Source of the DNA: Nereocystis luetkeana
Taxonomy: Eukaryota > Sar > Phaeophyceae > Laminariales > Laminariaceae
Length of the DNA stretch: 64,000 nt
Assembly (NCBI GenBank): GCA_031213475.1
Contig: JARUPZ010000007.1
Span: 2,005,457-2,069,456 of the forward strand
Direction: 5' to 3'
In this document: one piece after another, positions 24,609-36,900 of the stretch
Layout of the letters: the number at the start of each line of letters is the position of its first letter
How positions within the stretch are numbered: position 1 is the stretch's first letter
The notes under the pieces: generated by a model
What the model saw: the letters and a program-made list of their open reading frames with translations, nothing else
Database searches by the model: none
Told to the model about the DNA's origin: nothing
Program-made: the position numbers and the translations under genes

Positions 24609-27600
24609 ATAGTAGTAGTAGTAGTAGTAGTAGTAGCCGCAGCAACAACAGGAGTGTTAGCAGAATATGAAGCCAACCGCGTGGCACGCGCACATTGTAC
24701 AAAGGGCAACAAACACTCGGCTACAATATAACACACAACGCTATACGTGGTTAGAAGATCCGACAATAGGTTATTCGCACCGAGATACCTAGAAAAACAC
24801 TACCATACATCGTTCATTGTGTACTGCGGCATTGATGGTATGTATCGTTAGTGAGGGACGGGCCAAGGGCCGACGCGTTGGCGCCGGCCTCGAGGCCTGC
24901 GCCGGCACATAGTTTCTCACCGTCGACCGCCATTTTAGTGCACGGCCACAGCGTCGTTAGGGCATACAGCAGTACATGGCGTCTCGCAACGTGTATGATG
25001 TGTGGCGGTAGTGAGGGACAGGCCACCGGCCGACGCGTTGGCGACGTGGTGGATACAGCGTGTTCTCGAGTCTTGTGACCAAGCAGAGCACTCAGCAGCA
25101 GCAGCAGCAACAACAACAACATTCAGCAGCACTCGAGCAACACTCGATTCGAGCGGCACTCGTACGCCTGTTGTTGCTGTTCTTGTACTGCGGCGTACTG
25201 CTCGAGCAGGACTCGAGCGCACGAGCATGAGTAGTAGGTGTCAAGCATATTGCACCGCAAAAAAGAACCCGGGACCACGATCACTCGATTGCTCAAGCGC
25301 AACGAGCACGAGACAAAAACGAGCACGGCGTGGCCAAGCAGTCACGGGCACACGAGCACTCAGCAGCAGCAGCAGCAGCACCCAGCGGCCCTGGAGCAAC
25401 ACTCGACTAGAGCAGCACTCGTACGCCTGTTGTTGCTGTTGCTTTGCTGCTGCGTACTGCTCGAGCAATTGAGCTCGATATTATGACACGCAACGCAATA
25501 CCTGGTACGTGGTATTAATACAAAGATCCGATAAATGATGAATCGCACCGAGATACTAAAGAAACAATCCCATGTATGTACGTGGTGGATACAGCGCGTT
25601 GCCATGTCTTGTGGCCAAGCAGTCACTGGCACACGAGCACTCAGCAGCAGCAGCAGCACCCAGCGGCACTGCAGCAACGCTCGACTCGAGCAGCACTCGT
25701 ACGCCTGTTGTTGCTGTTCTTGTACTGCTGCGTACTGCTCGAGCTGGACTCGAGCGCACGAGCATGAGTAGGCGTCAAGCCAATTGCACCGCAAAAAAAA
25801 GGAACCGGGACCAGGACCATTCTACTGCTCAAGCGAAACGAGCACGAGACAAACACGAGCACGGCGTGGCCAAGCAGTCACGGGCACACGGGCACTCAGC
25901 AGCAGCAGCAGCAGCAGCACCCAGCGGCCCTGGAGCAACACTCGACTAGAGCAGCACTCGTACGCCTGTTGTTGCTGTTGTTTTGCTGCTGCGTTCTGCT
26001 CGAGCATGATTGAGCTCGACATTATTACACGCAACGCAATACCTGGTACCTGGTACGTACAAAGATCCGCTAAAAGATGAATCGCACCGAGATTCTAAAA
26101 AACCAATCCCATGTACGTGGTGGATACAGCGTGTTGTCATGTCTTGTGGCCAAGCAGTCACGGGCACACGAGCACTCAGCAGCAGCAGCAGCAGCAGCAC
26201 CCAGCGGCACTACAGCAACACTCGACTCGAGCAGCACTCGTACGCCTGTTGTTGTTGCTGTTGCGAGCTCGAGCAGCACTGCTGTGTGCTGTAGTTGCAG
26301 TTGCAGCAAAAAGCGAGAAAAACAAAATCTTTGCAGCTGAAAATACGAAGATCCGGGTAGGAGTTTAAGCCTCTGGATGGCTTTTCGGAAGTGGGACCCC
26401 ATCCCCTGAGTTGCTTGCTGGGTCACGTGACTTTGACCACGTGGAGCATGGGCCACGGAGCCCGGCCGGAGCCAACGCTTGTACCGTACTGTCCACGCCG
26501 CCCCCCTGCGGTCCCCGCAGCAGGAAGCACGAGAAAAGACCCGCGGCCAAACGCGAAAAGTGAACTATTATTCCGGAAAAAAGTCCATTTGGTACTAAAT
26601 AATACCTGGTATGAGGGTCGCTCGAAATTGCAAGATAACCTTCAAGCAGTGCTTATTTGAGCAACCACGCTGAAGTTGAAAGAGGGAGCTCCCAGTCTGA
26701 GCACCAATATACTGCCGAGCTGGCGAACGACGGCCACGGTGAGCACCGGGCTTCACGCGAGGCGGGCGACGGGGCTGACTGTGGCGGAGAGTGAGGAAAA
26801 CTTTACCCGGACCGAATCGGTGGCGAGGTGGTCGCGAGAGGGGCGGGCGGCGTACGAGGCAGAGAAAAGTTCTGCAGTTCGTATGTTCTCTTTTTTGACC
26901 GGTGCAAGGTCTTCCAATCAGGCAGAAAATGGTTTCAGGAGAGAGACGGGGATTTGTTTTTCTTCCCGAATTTTTCGGTTTCATTTTACATTGTTTTTGC
27001 GGTGTTGCTGCTGTGCCGCTGTGCCGTGTTGTGCTTTCTCTTTTTTCGTACATACATACAGCATATCAAAATAATAAATGAAGTACCCTACCTGGGGTAT
27101 GTACGTACGTGCGGCAACCGTCCGCGATGCGAAGCGTATGTGGCGCCCGAGCTGTTTTCTCCCGAAGCATGACGACGGGACTCTTGGCATTATCAAGTCG
27201 CCAGTTCAGTTTGCAACTACGATCATATTAAAAATAACTATACCTGGTACCGGTATTCAATAATGGACCTCTGTCCGCTTCGCGTATTATTATTAATAGT
27301 AATTTGATGTACTTTTCCTTCCTGAGCGAGCGTAGCGGGCGGCGTAGGTCGCCCTCGGAGCGAAGCGCCTTGTATTTTATACTATGAATACCGTTTCTAT
27401 TGCTATACCTGCGAGTCAAAAACAGCGTCAATAGTACAGAAATAAATGCCAAATAACGTTACCTAAATTATCACTTTTCATCTTATTATGTACAGTATTT
27501 ATTTGTAGGAAGCAGCTTCTTTTCTCTATGTACTTCCTCTGTCCCATAAGTATAGTCCGTTATGATTATACGGACCTTTTTTTGGTGAGTTCGATTCCAC

Positions 27601-29766
27601 AGGCGATGATTTTTTTCGATTTTTTTGTTGTTATTTTAGTCGGATTCCGTTGTTTTTTTTCCCTTCACGCACCACCCAGCATGTGCGAGCGTCCGAAAAA
27701 AAGTCGGTCGGCCCCAAAATGGCCGTATGTTTTCCCCTTTTCCGGGGGGAAAAATGTGCCGAAAAAAAGAAAAAGTTGGGATTGTTTTTTTGTCCTCCTC
27801 GGCATTACTCTGGCTTGACGCCAGATAGTCCCAGGCCTTCGCGAAGGCCTCCTGATCGTACTTGACCACCCTTTCCAACGTTCCTGCCCACTGCCGCGGC
27901 GAAACCCTCGTGTGCTCCACACCAAAAATACGTTTATTCCCAAAACAAATCTCAAACAAAGTATCATAATAATCCCAAAATATTCCCAAAATTTACGCCC
28001 TTTCGAACCAATAATTCTCATTATGTAAGTGTCGGAATTTTATCTAAGCCATGACTTGAGCTTTCTAATGAACCTAACTTTAGCGTCGTGCGTATATCCA
28101 TTGGCGAGGTGCGATCTGCCCCCCAGAGCGGACTTCACTTATGGGACAGAGGAAGTACTCATGCACAGGTATACGTACGGTTGAGGCGCGATGAAAAAGT
28201 TTTATTTGTCATGAATAGTTTCGAACGACTGTCTAATAAATACTCACGGCAACAGCAGCTGACTCGTGTGGCAACAGCAGCTGGCCCGTGGCAACAGCAA
28301 TGGAACTCGAACAGTAATTATGGAAATCAATAGGCAGCATCTCGGCTGTAATCAGTATACTACGGTATACCTCTTCACATGATTGAGGGCATCACATCAA
28401 AACAACATCTGATTCTGTGCTTGTCATGAAAAATGCTTCTCTCTACGTTCAAATGACTGTCCAAAGCAGTAGTACTCGTATATTCTCATGGTTACTATTA
28501 ATAGAGCAACAGACTCGTGCTACAGCATCACTAACACACTACTCCTAATACTACTATAATACTGCTACTACTACTACTACTACTACTACTCCTCCTCCTC
28601 CTATTACTACTGTTGTTGCTGTTAGTACTGCTGCTGCTGCTACTACTACTACTGTACTGCTATAACCACTGCTATGACTATCTATGCAGGATGCACACCG
28701 AGACAGGGGGGGTAGAGAGAGACGGGCGGCAGATGAGGCTCTGTGATTATTGCCCGGTGCGATTACCTACTGCTGAGAGTTTGCGACTGGACAACTTGCT
28801 AAGTTTGATACTTATGCAAATACGACTGTAGCACCTTGTACCAATTTGCCCCAGGTAGACGGACCGAGGGAGCCTGGTGCCTGGTGTTCGTTAAAGGGCT
28901 AGGTCAAACATATATGACGCTCGACAGGCGTGTACTGCTGCTGCCGTATCTGCTGCTGCTGAGTAGGTTTAGCAATCTGGGAGAAGGGATCTTTAGGGAT
29001 GTTGTTGACTTGAAAAATGCGTGGCGTGGTCTGCACTTCGGGATCGTCGTCCGCAACTGAGAAATTTTCTGGTCTGATGCAAACGCGGCGCAGCCCGCCG
29101 CGTTTATGGCGAGTTTTGGCCCGTTTTGGCTGCGGTTTGGGGTCAGGGATAGGGTTACGGTTGGGGTTAGGGTTAGAGTCAGGGGTTGGGTTGGGTCTTC
29201 GCCCGTACCTTGATCCCAACAGGGACCAAAACACCTGAACAGCCTACCAACCTAAAGATCCCTTCTCTCAATTTGTTAAAGGTCCTCGCTGCGATTGATA
29301 AAAAACACTAAGTGGACGGTTAAAAGCGGGCGATTTCTAAATTATTGAGATTTTCAACGCAGAGAAATTCAGATAGAAAATTCTTTGTTGTACGACGTGA
29401 ATGCCGAATCACACGTGTCCTGATATTTTAGTCGTACAAATAGGATATCCGCCCGGCAGTCGAGCAGTGTGAGTCGTGTTAGGCGCCACACCAAAACACA
29501 GTACAGCGAGACGGAGGCAGTCTGAGCCTGGTTCTGTTGCTTTTGCTCATTGCGAACATACCTTTCGCTGAAAGCGTGCAACTGGAAAACTACCGTAGCC
29601 AGAGGTATGACAATACTTGGCATAAAAAAAGTATCCCAGGTAGACGGACCAAGGGAGGCAGTTTGTGGTCTCGAACATGCTCGGTGTTAGGTGTACACCA
29701 CCCGTGAAATGGCTTGGTGCAAAATAAACAACCGCCGACAGATGTGTACTGCTGCTGCTGCATGCC

Positions 29767-29797
<31 letters not shown>

Positions 29798-30888
29798 TGC
29801 TGCTACTACTTCTTCTTCGTCTGAGGTTGAACACCTAATATGTACAGCAGAGGGCGGCGAGCAATGGGAAAATCACTATCCCATTGGTGGCGGGCGATTT
29901 ACAAAGAAGGACGAAGAAAAAGGTGGGGTTGTCCATGTCACCTACTCGGCTCGGCTCGGCGAGGCGGAAAGCAATCCCTTGTTTTTTGGAGTCTATTCAG
30001 CGACGTTCAATGCACCGAGCAACTCCACGGTGCTTGGCCGGAATCCAGACATGCGTCGTAATATACCCACGGCCCCCTTGCTTGCCCCGCAGCCGAAATT
30101 GATCGAAAGAACCCTAGGGTTCCGGAGAGAAGCATGCCTAAAAACAAAAAAACGCATATCATACATATACATATTATTATAACTATGTTCAAGGGGGGCT
30201 TCGCCGCGGTGAACTGACGCCCGCCGGCGGCTCCCCTCATGCCCGTAAGGGCTGAAGGCGTACGGGTATGCAACTCTAGGCTGTTAGTACGACAGTGCTG
30301 CCAAGGGGTGCAATACTAAAAACAATTTTGAGCGAAAAGAAAGAAAACGCTGGAAACACAAGAAAAAAATCCTTTCCATCCACCATTGGGCACCACAACA
30401 CGTAACTCGTTCGTACAGCAGCACGCAGCACTGCAAAGTACTACGTACGAGACGCTCGGCGTCCAAAGTGTATACCTCGTATGTATGCAGATAGCCACAA
30501 AACAGTTAGTTGAGCAGCAGCAATCGATCGAGCTAATCGACAGTATGGAGCGCCGGCGATTACATTGGTGCAGGAAACTCAGCAGTAGCAAGCAGAAGCA
30601 GCAGCATAGCGTGCAGGTACGTATCGTACGAAAACTATGCTCGCACAAGACCTCCGCCGAGATGCTAAACTAAATATCAATTACGAGACGGCACTCGTAC
30701 ACCTTCCGAAGCAGATGCATCAGTCTTTCAGCTATAAGATGCGGATACACATCACCGAGAGGAGGCGACTTGCAAAATAACCATGTTCACGGGGTTCAGC
30801 AGCAACAAAATATCGCAGACATAGCAAGAGCAGCAGCAGTAGAACCGCACATTAGTAGTAGCAGTAGTAGTAGGAGCAGTAATAGTAG

Positions 30889-30950
<62 letters not shown>

Positions 30951-33900
30951 ATAGTAGGTACATAGGTGCAGCACCAGAGCAGCGGCGAAACCACGGCAAG
31001 AGCAGCCGCAGTTGCCATGAACCACAACATTGTTAATGACGTTTTGACTGGCCAAAGGCAGTCCTGACGGGGCAAAAATGAGCTGTCAACCGAAATCTGT
31101 AATAAATCACGTACTGGTAGCTTTCAGAATTGGTACTGGTCGAAGTCAGTATCGACCACTCGACGAGTCCACGGAACTCCGTGTCGCCCACTCATACATT
31201 TGGGGCATTTCACAGCTGACGTATTTGAGATGTTTCTTGCACCCCGTCAGGACACTGCGCGAGCGTGGTAGAGGCCGTCTCTACAGCAGCAGAAGCAACG
31301 ACGAGACAAAGCATAAGCCTACCCTCGAGGGTCAGCAACGAAGCATGTTGCAGGGTGAGCGTATCGCGCACATACAGGCATATATATGCTTCTTCTTTTT
31401 CTCGGCAGTTACATAATAATACAAAACACCTTCACAACACAACCAAAACTCCGCGATGCAGGTGACACTGTCCGCCAGTGCTGGTGTGCATAAAAAATTG
31501 TTTTCGTAGACACCGTTTGTACCTCTACCACCGTACCGCTCGTCCAGCGGCGTAGCCTCGTCCGATTCGGTCGACACCAAATAATCCGCCCTCTCTGCCT
31601 TACGGAGCCCGGTCGCCCGGCGTGCACAGCAGCCGAAGAGGCTCGTGACGTTCGTTTCACGACCATATGCTAGCCTACGAATATCAACTGTCTCGTAACT
31701 AATTTGGCTTTTTCACACGTAAAATAGCCCGAATCGGAATTTCGACACTCGTTTCTTGAACGCCCAAGACCTCAACGCACAAGCAAAGACGGAGCATGAG
31801 ACCAGCCACCCCAGCCCATATTCCCCACACTCTTGCCGCCATGAGCTCGAAGGCCGCGGAGGATGCGGCCTCTCCCGTTTCGGCCAAAGGAGAAGAGGTC
31901 CAATCTGGGTGCTGGCATCGTGAACATCATGGATGTCGGATGACGGTACGTTTGCCCCTTGACGGACAGCCATCAACGGCATCCCAATGCTCAAAACTAT
32001 TATATTTCAGAACAAGGCTTGGCGGGCAAAATTTAGGCCTGACGGAGCAAAGATACGTCATCAACCAAAAATATTTGGCCAGGAGACTCTGATAACTCAA
32101 GTATCGGCCACTCTACTGCCGGCAGCGAGGGCACGGAAACTGTTATAAATCAAGTATCGACCACTCAATTGATCGAACTCACAGCTGGTGTACCCACACC
32201 CGACCAGCCGGCAGCCGGCCAGTGCACGACGCCCGAGGCCGCCCCGGGGTCGGCGATCACGATGAGGCAGTTTCGTCCGGTGAGGTGAACCTCATCTCGC
32301 GCTAACACGGACAACGCAAAACAACACGCCAAAGAAACGCTAAGGAGCGCTGAGAGAAGAGGGACAACAATACCCTATATGTATATCTATATAAAATTGG
32401 GTTTCTTTTTGTTTCCGAGGTTTTCTTCTTTCGGGAAAGTTATGAGTGATCCATGTTGAAGATCATGCTGCACATTGTCAGATGGCAAGAGGAATAATAA
32501 TATAAAACACACACATGGCACGATGAGGTCCAACTATTTGGACCAAGGGACCACAATGGATGGCCCATGAGGTAAGAGACTATTAATTGACCATTGCACT
32601 AATGTTGTATGTTGTCCAGGGTGTGAATATCTAATATCTATATGCTGGTGCTTCGCAGCACTTGAAGTTAAGCAGCCTGGCACGCTACTAGTTAGTGCTT
32701 GCTGTGGATTACGGCAAAGGAGAGGGTTTGTTGGCAATCAGTATCCAAAACCATCTAAACCCGTAAGCACAGCTGCCTCGGCAGAAGGCACATTGCACAT
32801 CCACCAGTAAGTTGCAACCGGTTCGGCACCAAGTGTCTATACTACTGGTTGATGATGACGATTTGAATATATGAGGTGTATGAAGATTTTTATGAGACTG
32901 CTGCTGATGATGGTGATCTTACGCTCGCGCCAAGTCCCGGTGTTCTTTAGCCTGCAGTCGCGCTGAACAGGCCGAAATGGCGTCCGACGAAATAAGAACA
33001 CGCGTCAAATGCATATGTGCACCGCAGCAAAGCAGTGTACAAGGGAACGGTTGACGCCCGATAGGATAGGGCAGCACATTTAGGCAAACACACTTCGGGG
33101 CTGACGGAGCCCCTGGACCAAGAAACCATCCAAAAAGGCACGTTTCTTCGTTGGAATACAGTGAGTTACGGTAGTGTTTTAAAACAAATGCTGATGTTCG
33201 TCATGCATCTACTGTTGCTGTAGCCCACCGGATTGTGCATCGGGTTGATATTTTGCTTTAGTACCTTCTCTACTATCGGTTTCAAGGTCAGAGAACGAAA
33301 CGATCATAGGATGAGGAGCCTCAGAGAAAGTAGGTGCAACTCTACCGTGAGACGCGTCATCGTCGTCGAAAACAAATATTAAATGCTCCAGTCGTTCGGG
33401 TCCCTGCGACCACTGGTGGAGGTTTCGAGCCCGGCGCAAAAACACGTCGTTGTCGGCATTCACACTATTGACCTCTGAGCTATGTACGAGTAGCAATCAA
33501 CGCTGATTGCTTTTACGGGGGGGGGGGGGGCATAGTGATCAGAACCTACGATGGACACGAATATCGGGTATGCTCAGAATGTTTAGACACAAGGTTTGTT
33601 CCTGAGTGCTAAATTCGCTTCAGGGTCGTGGTGAGTCTCTTGAAAATTAGCCGTATCGTCATAGCTGTCTGGCTGTTAAATATCTAACTCAGATTTCACC
33701 CAAGGCCCTCTGACCACGCTCTCAATGGTTGTATGGCGTGCCTCCAAACAAACACACAGCAGTCTGGGGTCCGGTTTTGACTATTAAGCCTGGATCTCGG
33801 ATTCGACCGAAAGGATTAAAATTCCTTTTGGTCGGTACAGCCCCGAACAGACGCAGAGATTGTGGCGCTTGTTCCTCTTGACGGGAAACGTTGAAACACG

Positions 33901-36900
33901 TTATTACTTCGAGCCAAGTTGTGTGCCCTTCCGAAAATTCACGGATGAATAAATCGAGGTCATCACCCTAACCGTGTGCATCCCTCAAACCCGCACGAAC
34001 GCAACGCTTGAACCCAGATCGGCGCTCAGATGGAGGCGTGGTCAAGGGAATTCGGAGGGGACTACGAGCTGCAAATATTCGGCCATAGAGTCGTCGTCTT
34101 GACCGGACTAGCCGACATTCGGCGAATGCTTATCGTTCGCCCGTCCAAGATGAGGAGGTTTTTAGTTTCGGTGGGTCGCAGCTATGATCGACTGACTGCG
34201 CAACGATTTATATTCTCCCCCTTATCCCATCCCTTGTATGCCATATTTTCGGGGTCGCAGAATACGAGTGTCATTCTCGAAATAAAGAGCGAGAAACAAA
34301 TGACGATTCTCGTGACATTTGTATGTCGTACCTTTCGAATGATCGTGGTGTCCCCTTTTCAAGAACATAATCGCACTTTTTTCCTCACACGACCCATCGT
34401 TTTAGTTTCTTTCGATAATTATGTATTGCGTGTACAGGTATAAAATAGCTTTATGGCCCGTTTTGCCAAAGCAAAACCGCGTTTATGTGCCACCTGTCAC
34501 TTGGTATGTACATGTTGTATACAGTTCTGTACGTAGCATGAAAATCTTGAATAGTTCGATTGTTTGTGTGTCATAAGATAACAATCGCTGACGTCGTTCT
34601 TCTCCGTACCGCGTTGCTCGAGAGCGTGGAAAGGGGAAGTGAGGGCATCGGCGTGGTTTTGGTACGCCCCTGTTTCCCTTCTCCGCAAACCAGATCGTTG
34701 TGGATCGCGGCGGGCACAAGCCGGCTGCCAGGAACCCCCCAACGAACAGTATATAGCAGTACACGTACCGGTACAGCGACGCTTTCGGGTAACGCGTTAT
34801 GCGGCGACAACAAGCTGCCCCCCCCCCCCCCCCCCCCCCCAGTCATCCCGCACATGCCCCCCCCCTCGCCCATGATACGGGTCGCGCTGGTAAATTTGCT
34901 CTTCAAGGTCGCTCGTATCTAACGTCCTGCATGTTTCTGCTCTGGTATAGGAAAGCGGTTGACCTGGGCTGCGTTTTGCGGTGCTAAGACCTACCGGTAG
35001 GAAGGATGACCTCTCCAGGCTCCACCCATCCCCTCTCGTTGATTCTCCCGCCTCCTCCTATGCTATGGTTCACGCGGGAAGAATTCACCTCTGAGACAGC
35101 TCCTCTCCATCATATTCCACACTTTTGGAGGCACACCTGCGTTTTTGGGCCCAACGTACTTGGAAATAGAGTGAGAAAATATGTTTCCGGCACAGAAAAG
35201 GCTTGTTTTTCAGCACCGTGCGTGTGTGTCCGTCGGTTACAGAGACAGTTGGCCTGGGCTGGGAGAGAGGCAGGGATGATGCCGTCCATGTTCTTCGACG
35301 AGGGCAAGGAGTGGGGACGTTCGAGGCGGATCATTTCCCCGAATCTGACCGGACACAACATTGCGGTCATGCTCCCGATGATATCCAAGGTACTGTATGT
35401 ACTGACGAGCGGCGCATCAACGCCCGGCACGGCTGCAGCGTCACACCAGAGCGCTTGCCGCGTTATTACGTTTTTTTTGTAATCCTGTTCGTTTTGTCTT
35501 CGCCCGTCTTATATCTTTCCTCTCCTGTCATTCCTCAAATCCGGGGTCACGTACGTTTATTACGGGGGACCATAGGTCAATAGGACCAAGTATTGCTAGC
35601 AAAAAATGGTTTTGGTATAGTTTTTATGTTTACCATAGGTCCTATCAACTATGGCCTCCCGTAATAGTAGGCTACTCTTCTCCTTCCTCACAACGTGCCT
35701 TGCATATTTATCTTAAGGTAGGGTTCGGCGCTTTTTTCCCTTGTCGACTCGCGGCTACTGCAGTTGTGCCATACCTCGTGCATCTGCATGCCGATGACGT
35801 GAATCGATACGCTCCTTTCGCGTATGTCGCTTGCGCGAATTTGTGTTTTTGAGAGCCGCAGTGCGTCCTGCCTGTGCATACAATATTGTTTTCTTACCAT
35901 GCTATGACACTGCCCTCCCGCACAGTGGCCAATATTGTCACTAATTCCTTTAGAGGGCAGAGCCCGGAGTAAGTATCTACCAAACCAACATTGAAAAAAT
36001 ATGCGTCTGATATCACCGAAGCTCCAGGCCTGCGTACGCATCTCCCTCCAAAACAACGATCGCAGACGAATTGGTGCCCCTTCCGCGTCGGGTGTCTGCA
36101 GTTTATCACACCTCCAAAACAACGATCGCAGACGAATTGGTGCCCCTTCTGCGTCGGGTGTCTGCAGTTTATCACACCTTCTTCAGTAGAAACGAAAACA
36201 AAAATGGAGAGAGGGGAAACGAAACCAAACCAAACTGTAGGGCCAGGCTGAATACGATCGGCTAAACGTCGTGTCACATGGGGTTGCTGTGTTTGTTCAA
36301 CCTCTCCGCGTCCCGGTATCGACTGTGCGGCGTGATGTGGCGGGGGTTTGCCGCGTTCAAGTCTAACGGTTAATTATTTTATGTTTGTCATGGCCTTGCT
36401 GGCGACGTTTCCCTTCCGCGGTCGTTCACGTACGCTCCTTCGTGGCCTCGGACGAATCTCGACAAGATCGGCGAGCGGTTGTGTGCCAAGCTTGGAGATG
36501 AAGCAGACGCCGGCGAAGTCGTGGATGCCAAGCAAAGGTTTGGTGAGGAAAAAACAAAGCATTTCGCGACAAGCTCAACGGGTCGTGATGTTCTCCCGCC
36601 GGCGGGGTGACAGATAGCATTCCGTACTGTTTGTTTTATGATTGCCGCGTTCCTCCAGAGAGGCTTAACCCTTTTAGGACCGCAGTCTCGTTTTGGGGAC
36701 AATTGGGGACAAGTGACTTGGAATTTGAGTGGTGTGTCCCCAAAATGGGACTGGCGTTCTAAAAGTATCTCAGCGCGGGATGATATGGGGATGGCGAAAC
36801 CCCAACGATGACATGGGCAAGTGTAGAAGAAGAAGATGTATATGTATTATGGAGTGAGACGGGTGGGCCCCTCTCTAGCCTCCTCCCTTGCTCTTCCCAA

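Larger units (their letters stand above)
16784..34029 (+). other. P450 intron 1, 17,246 bases
   Basis: Donor GTATGC and acceptor CTCAG. It holds TTAA mini-element copy 2, two SINEs, repeats of the 20281 family, the composite array at 24840-26300, the Tc1/mariner-like element, an MITE and several microsatellites. No nested gene is convincing; the frame at 26676 is the only coding-like patch. Confidence 0.85.
35390..36466 (+). other. P450 intron 3
   Basis: 1077 bases holding the MITE at 35561 and the 66-bp duplication at 36047. Confidence 0.85.

Noticed and set aside
24528-24731. Val/Ala-rich and Thr-rich frames on both strands
   Set aside because: They are translations of a TAG/TAC microsatellite.
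25002-26456. Many Gln-, Ser- and Leu-rich frames on both strands
   Set aside because: They arise from CAG/CTG content of the composite satellite and repeat with its period.
29141-29185. Telomeric tract
   Set aside because: The GGGTTAGGG units lie inside an MITE that has copies elsewhere.
30770-31075. Poly-Ser, poly-Thr, poly-Leu and poly-Tyr frames
   Set aside because: All six frames of a TAG microsatellite are open; no gene.
31699-32092. Frames on both strands near a good start context at 31842
   Set aside because: The GC-rich patch is short, and the plus-strand frame runs into a dispersed repeat; no splice-matched partner or domain found.
33209-33496. 95-codon minus-strand frame resembling a retroelement linker
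   Set aside because: Similarity was too vague to name a family, and no neighbouring element parts were seen.
34560-34987. Proline- and glycine-rich frames
   Set aside because: They depend on a homopolymer C run inside P450 intron 2.
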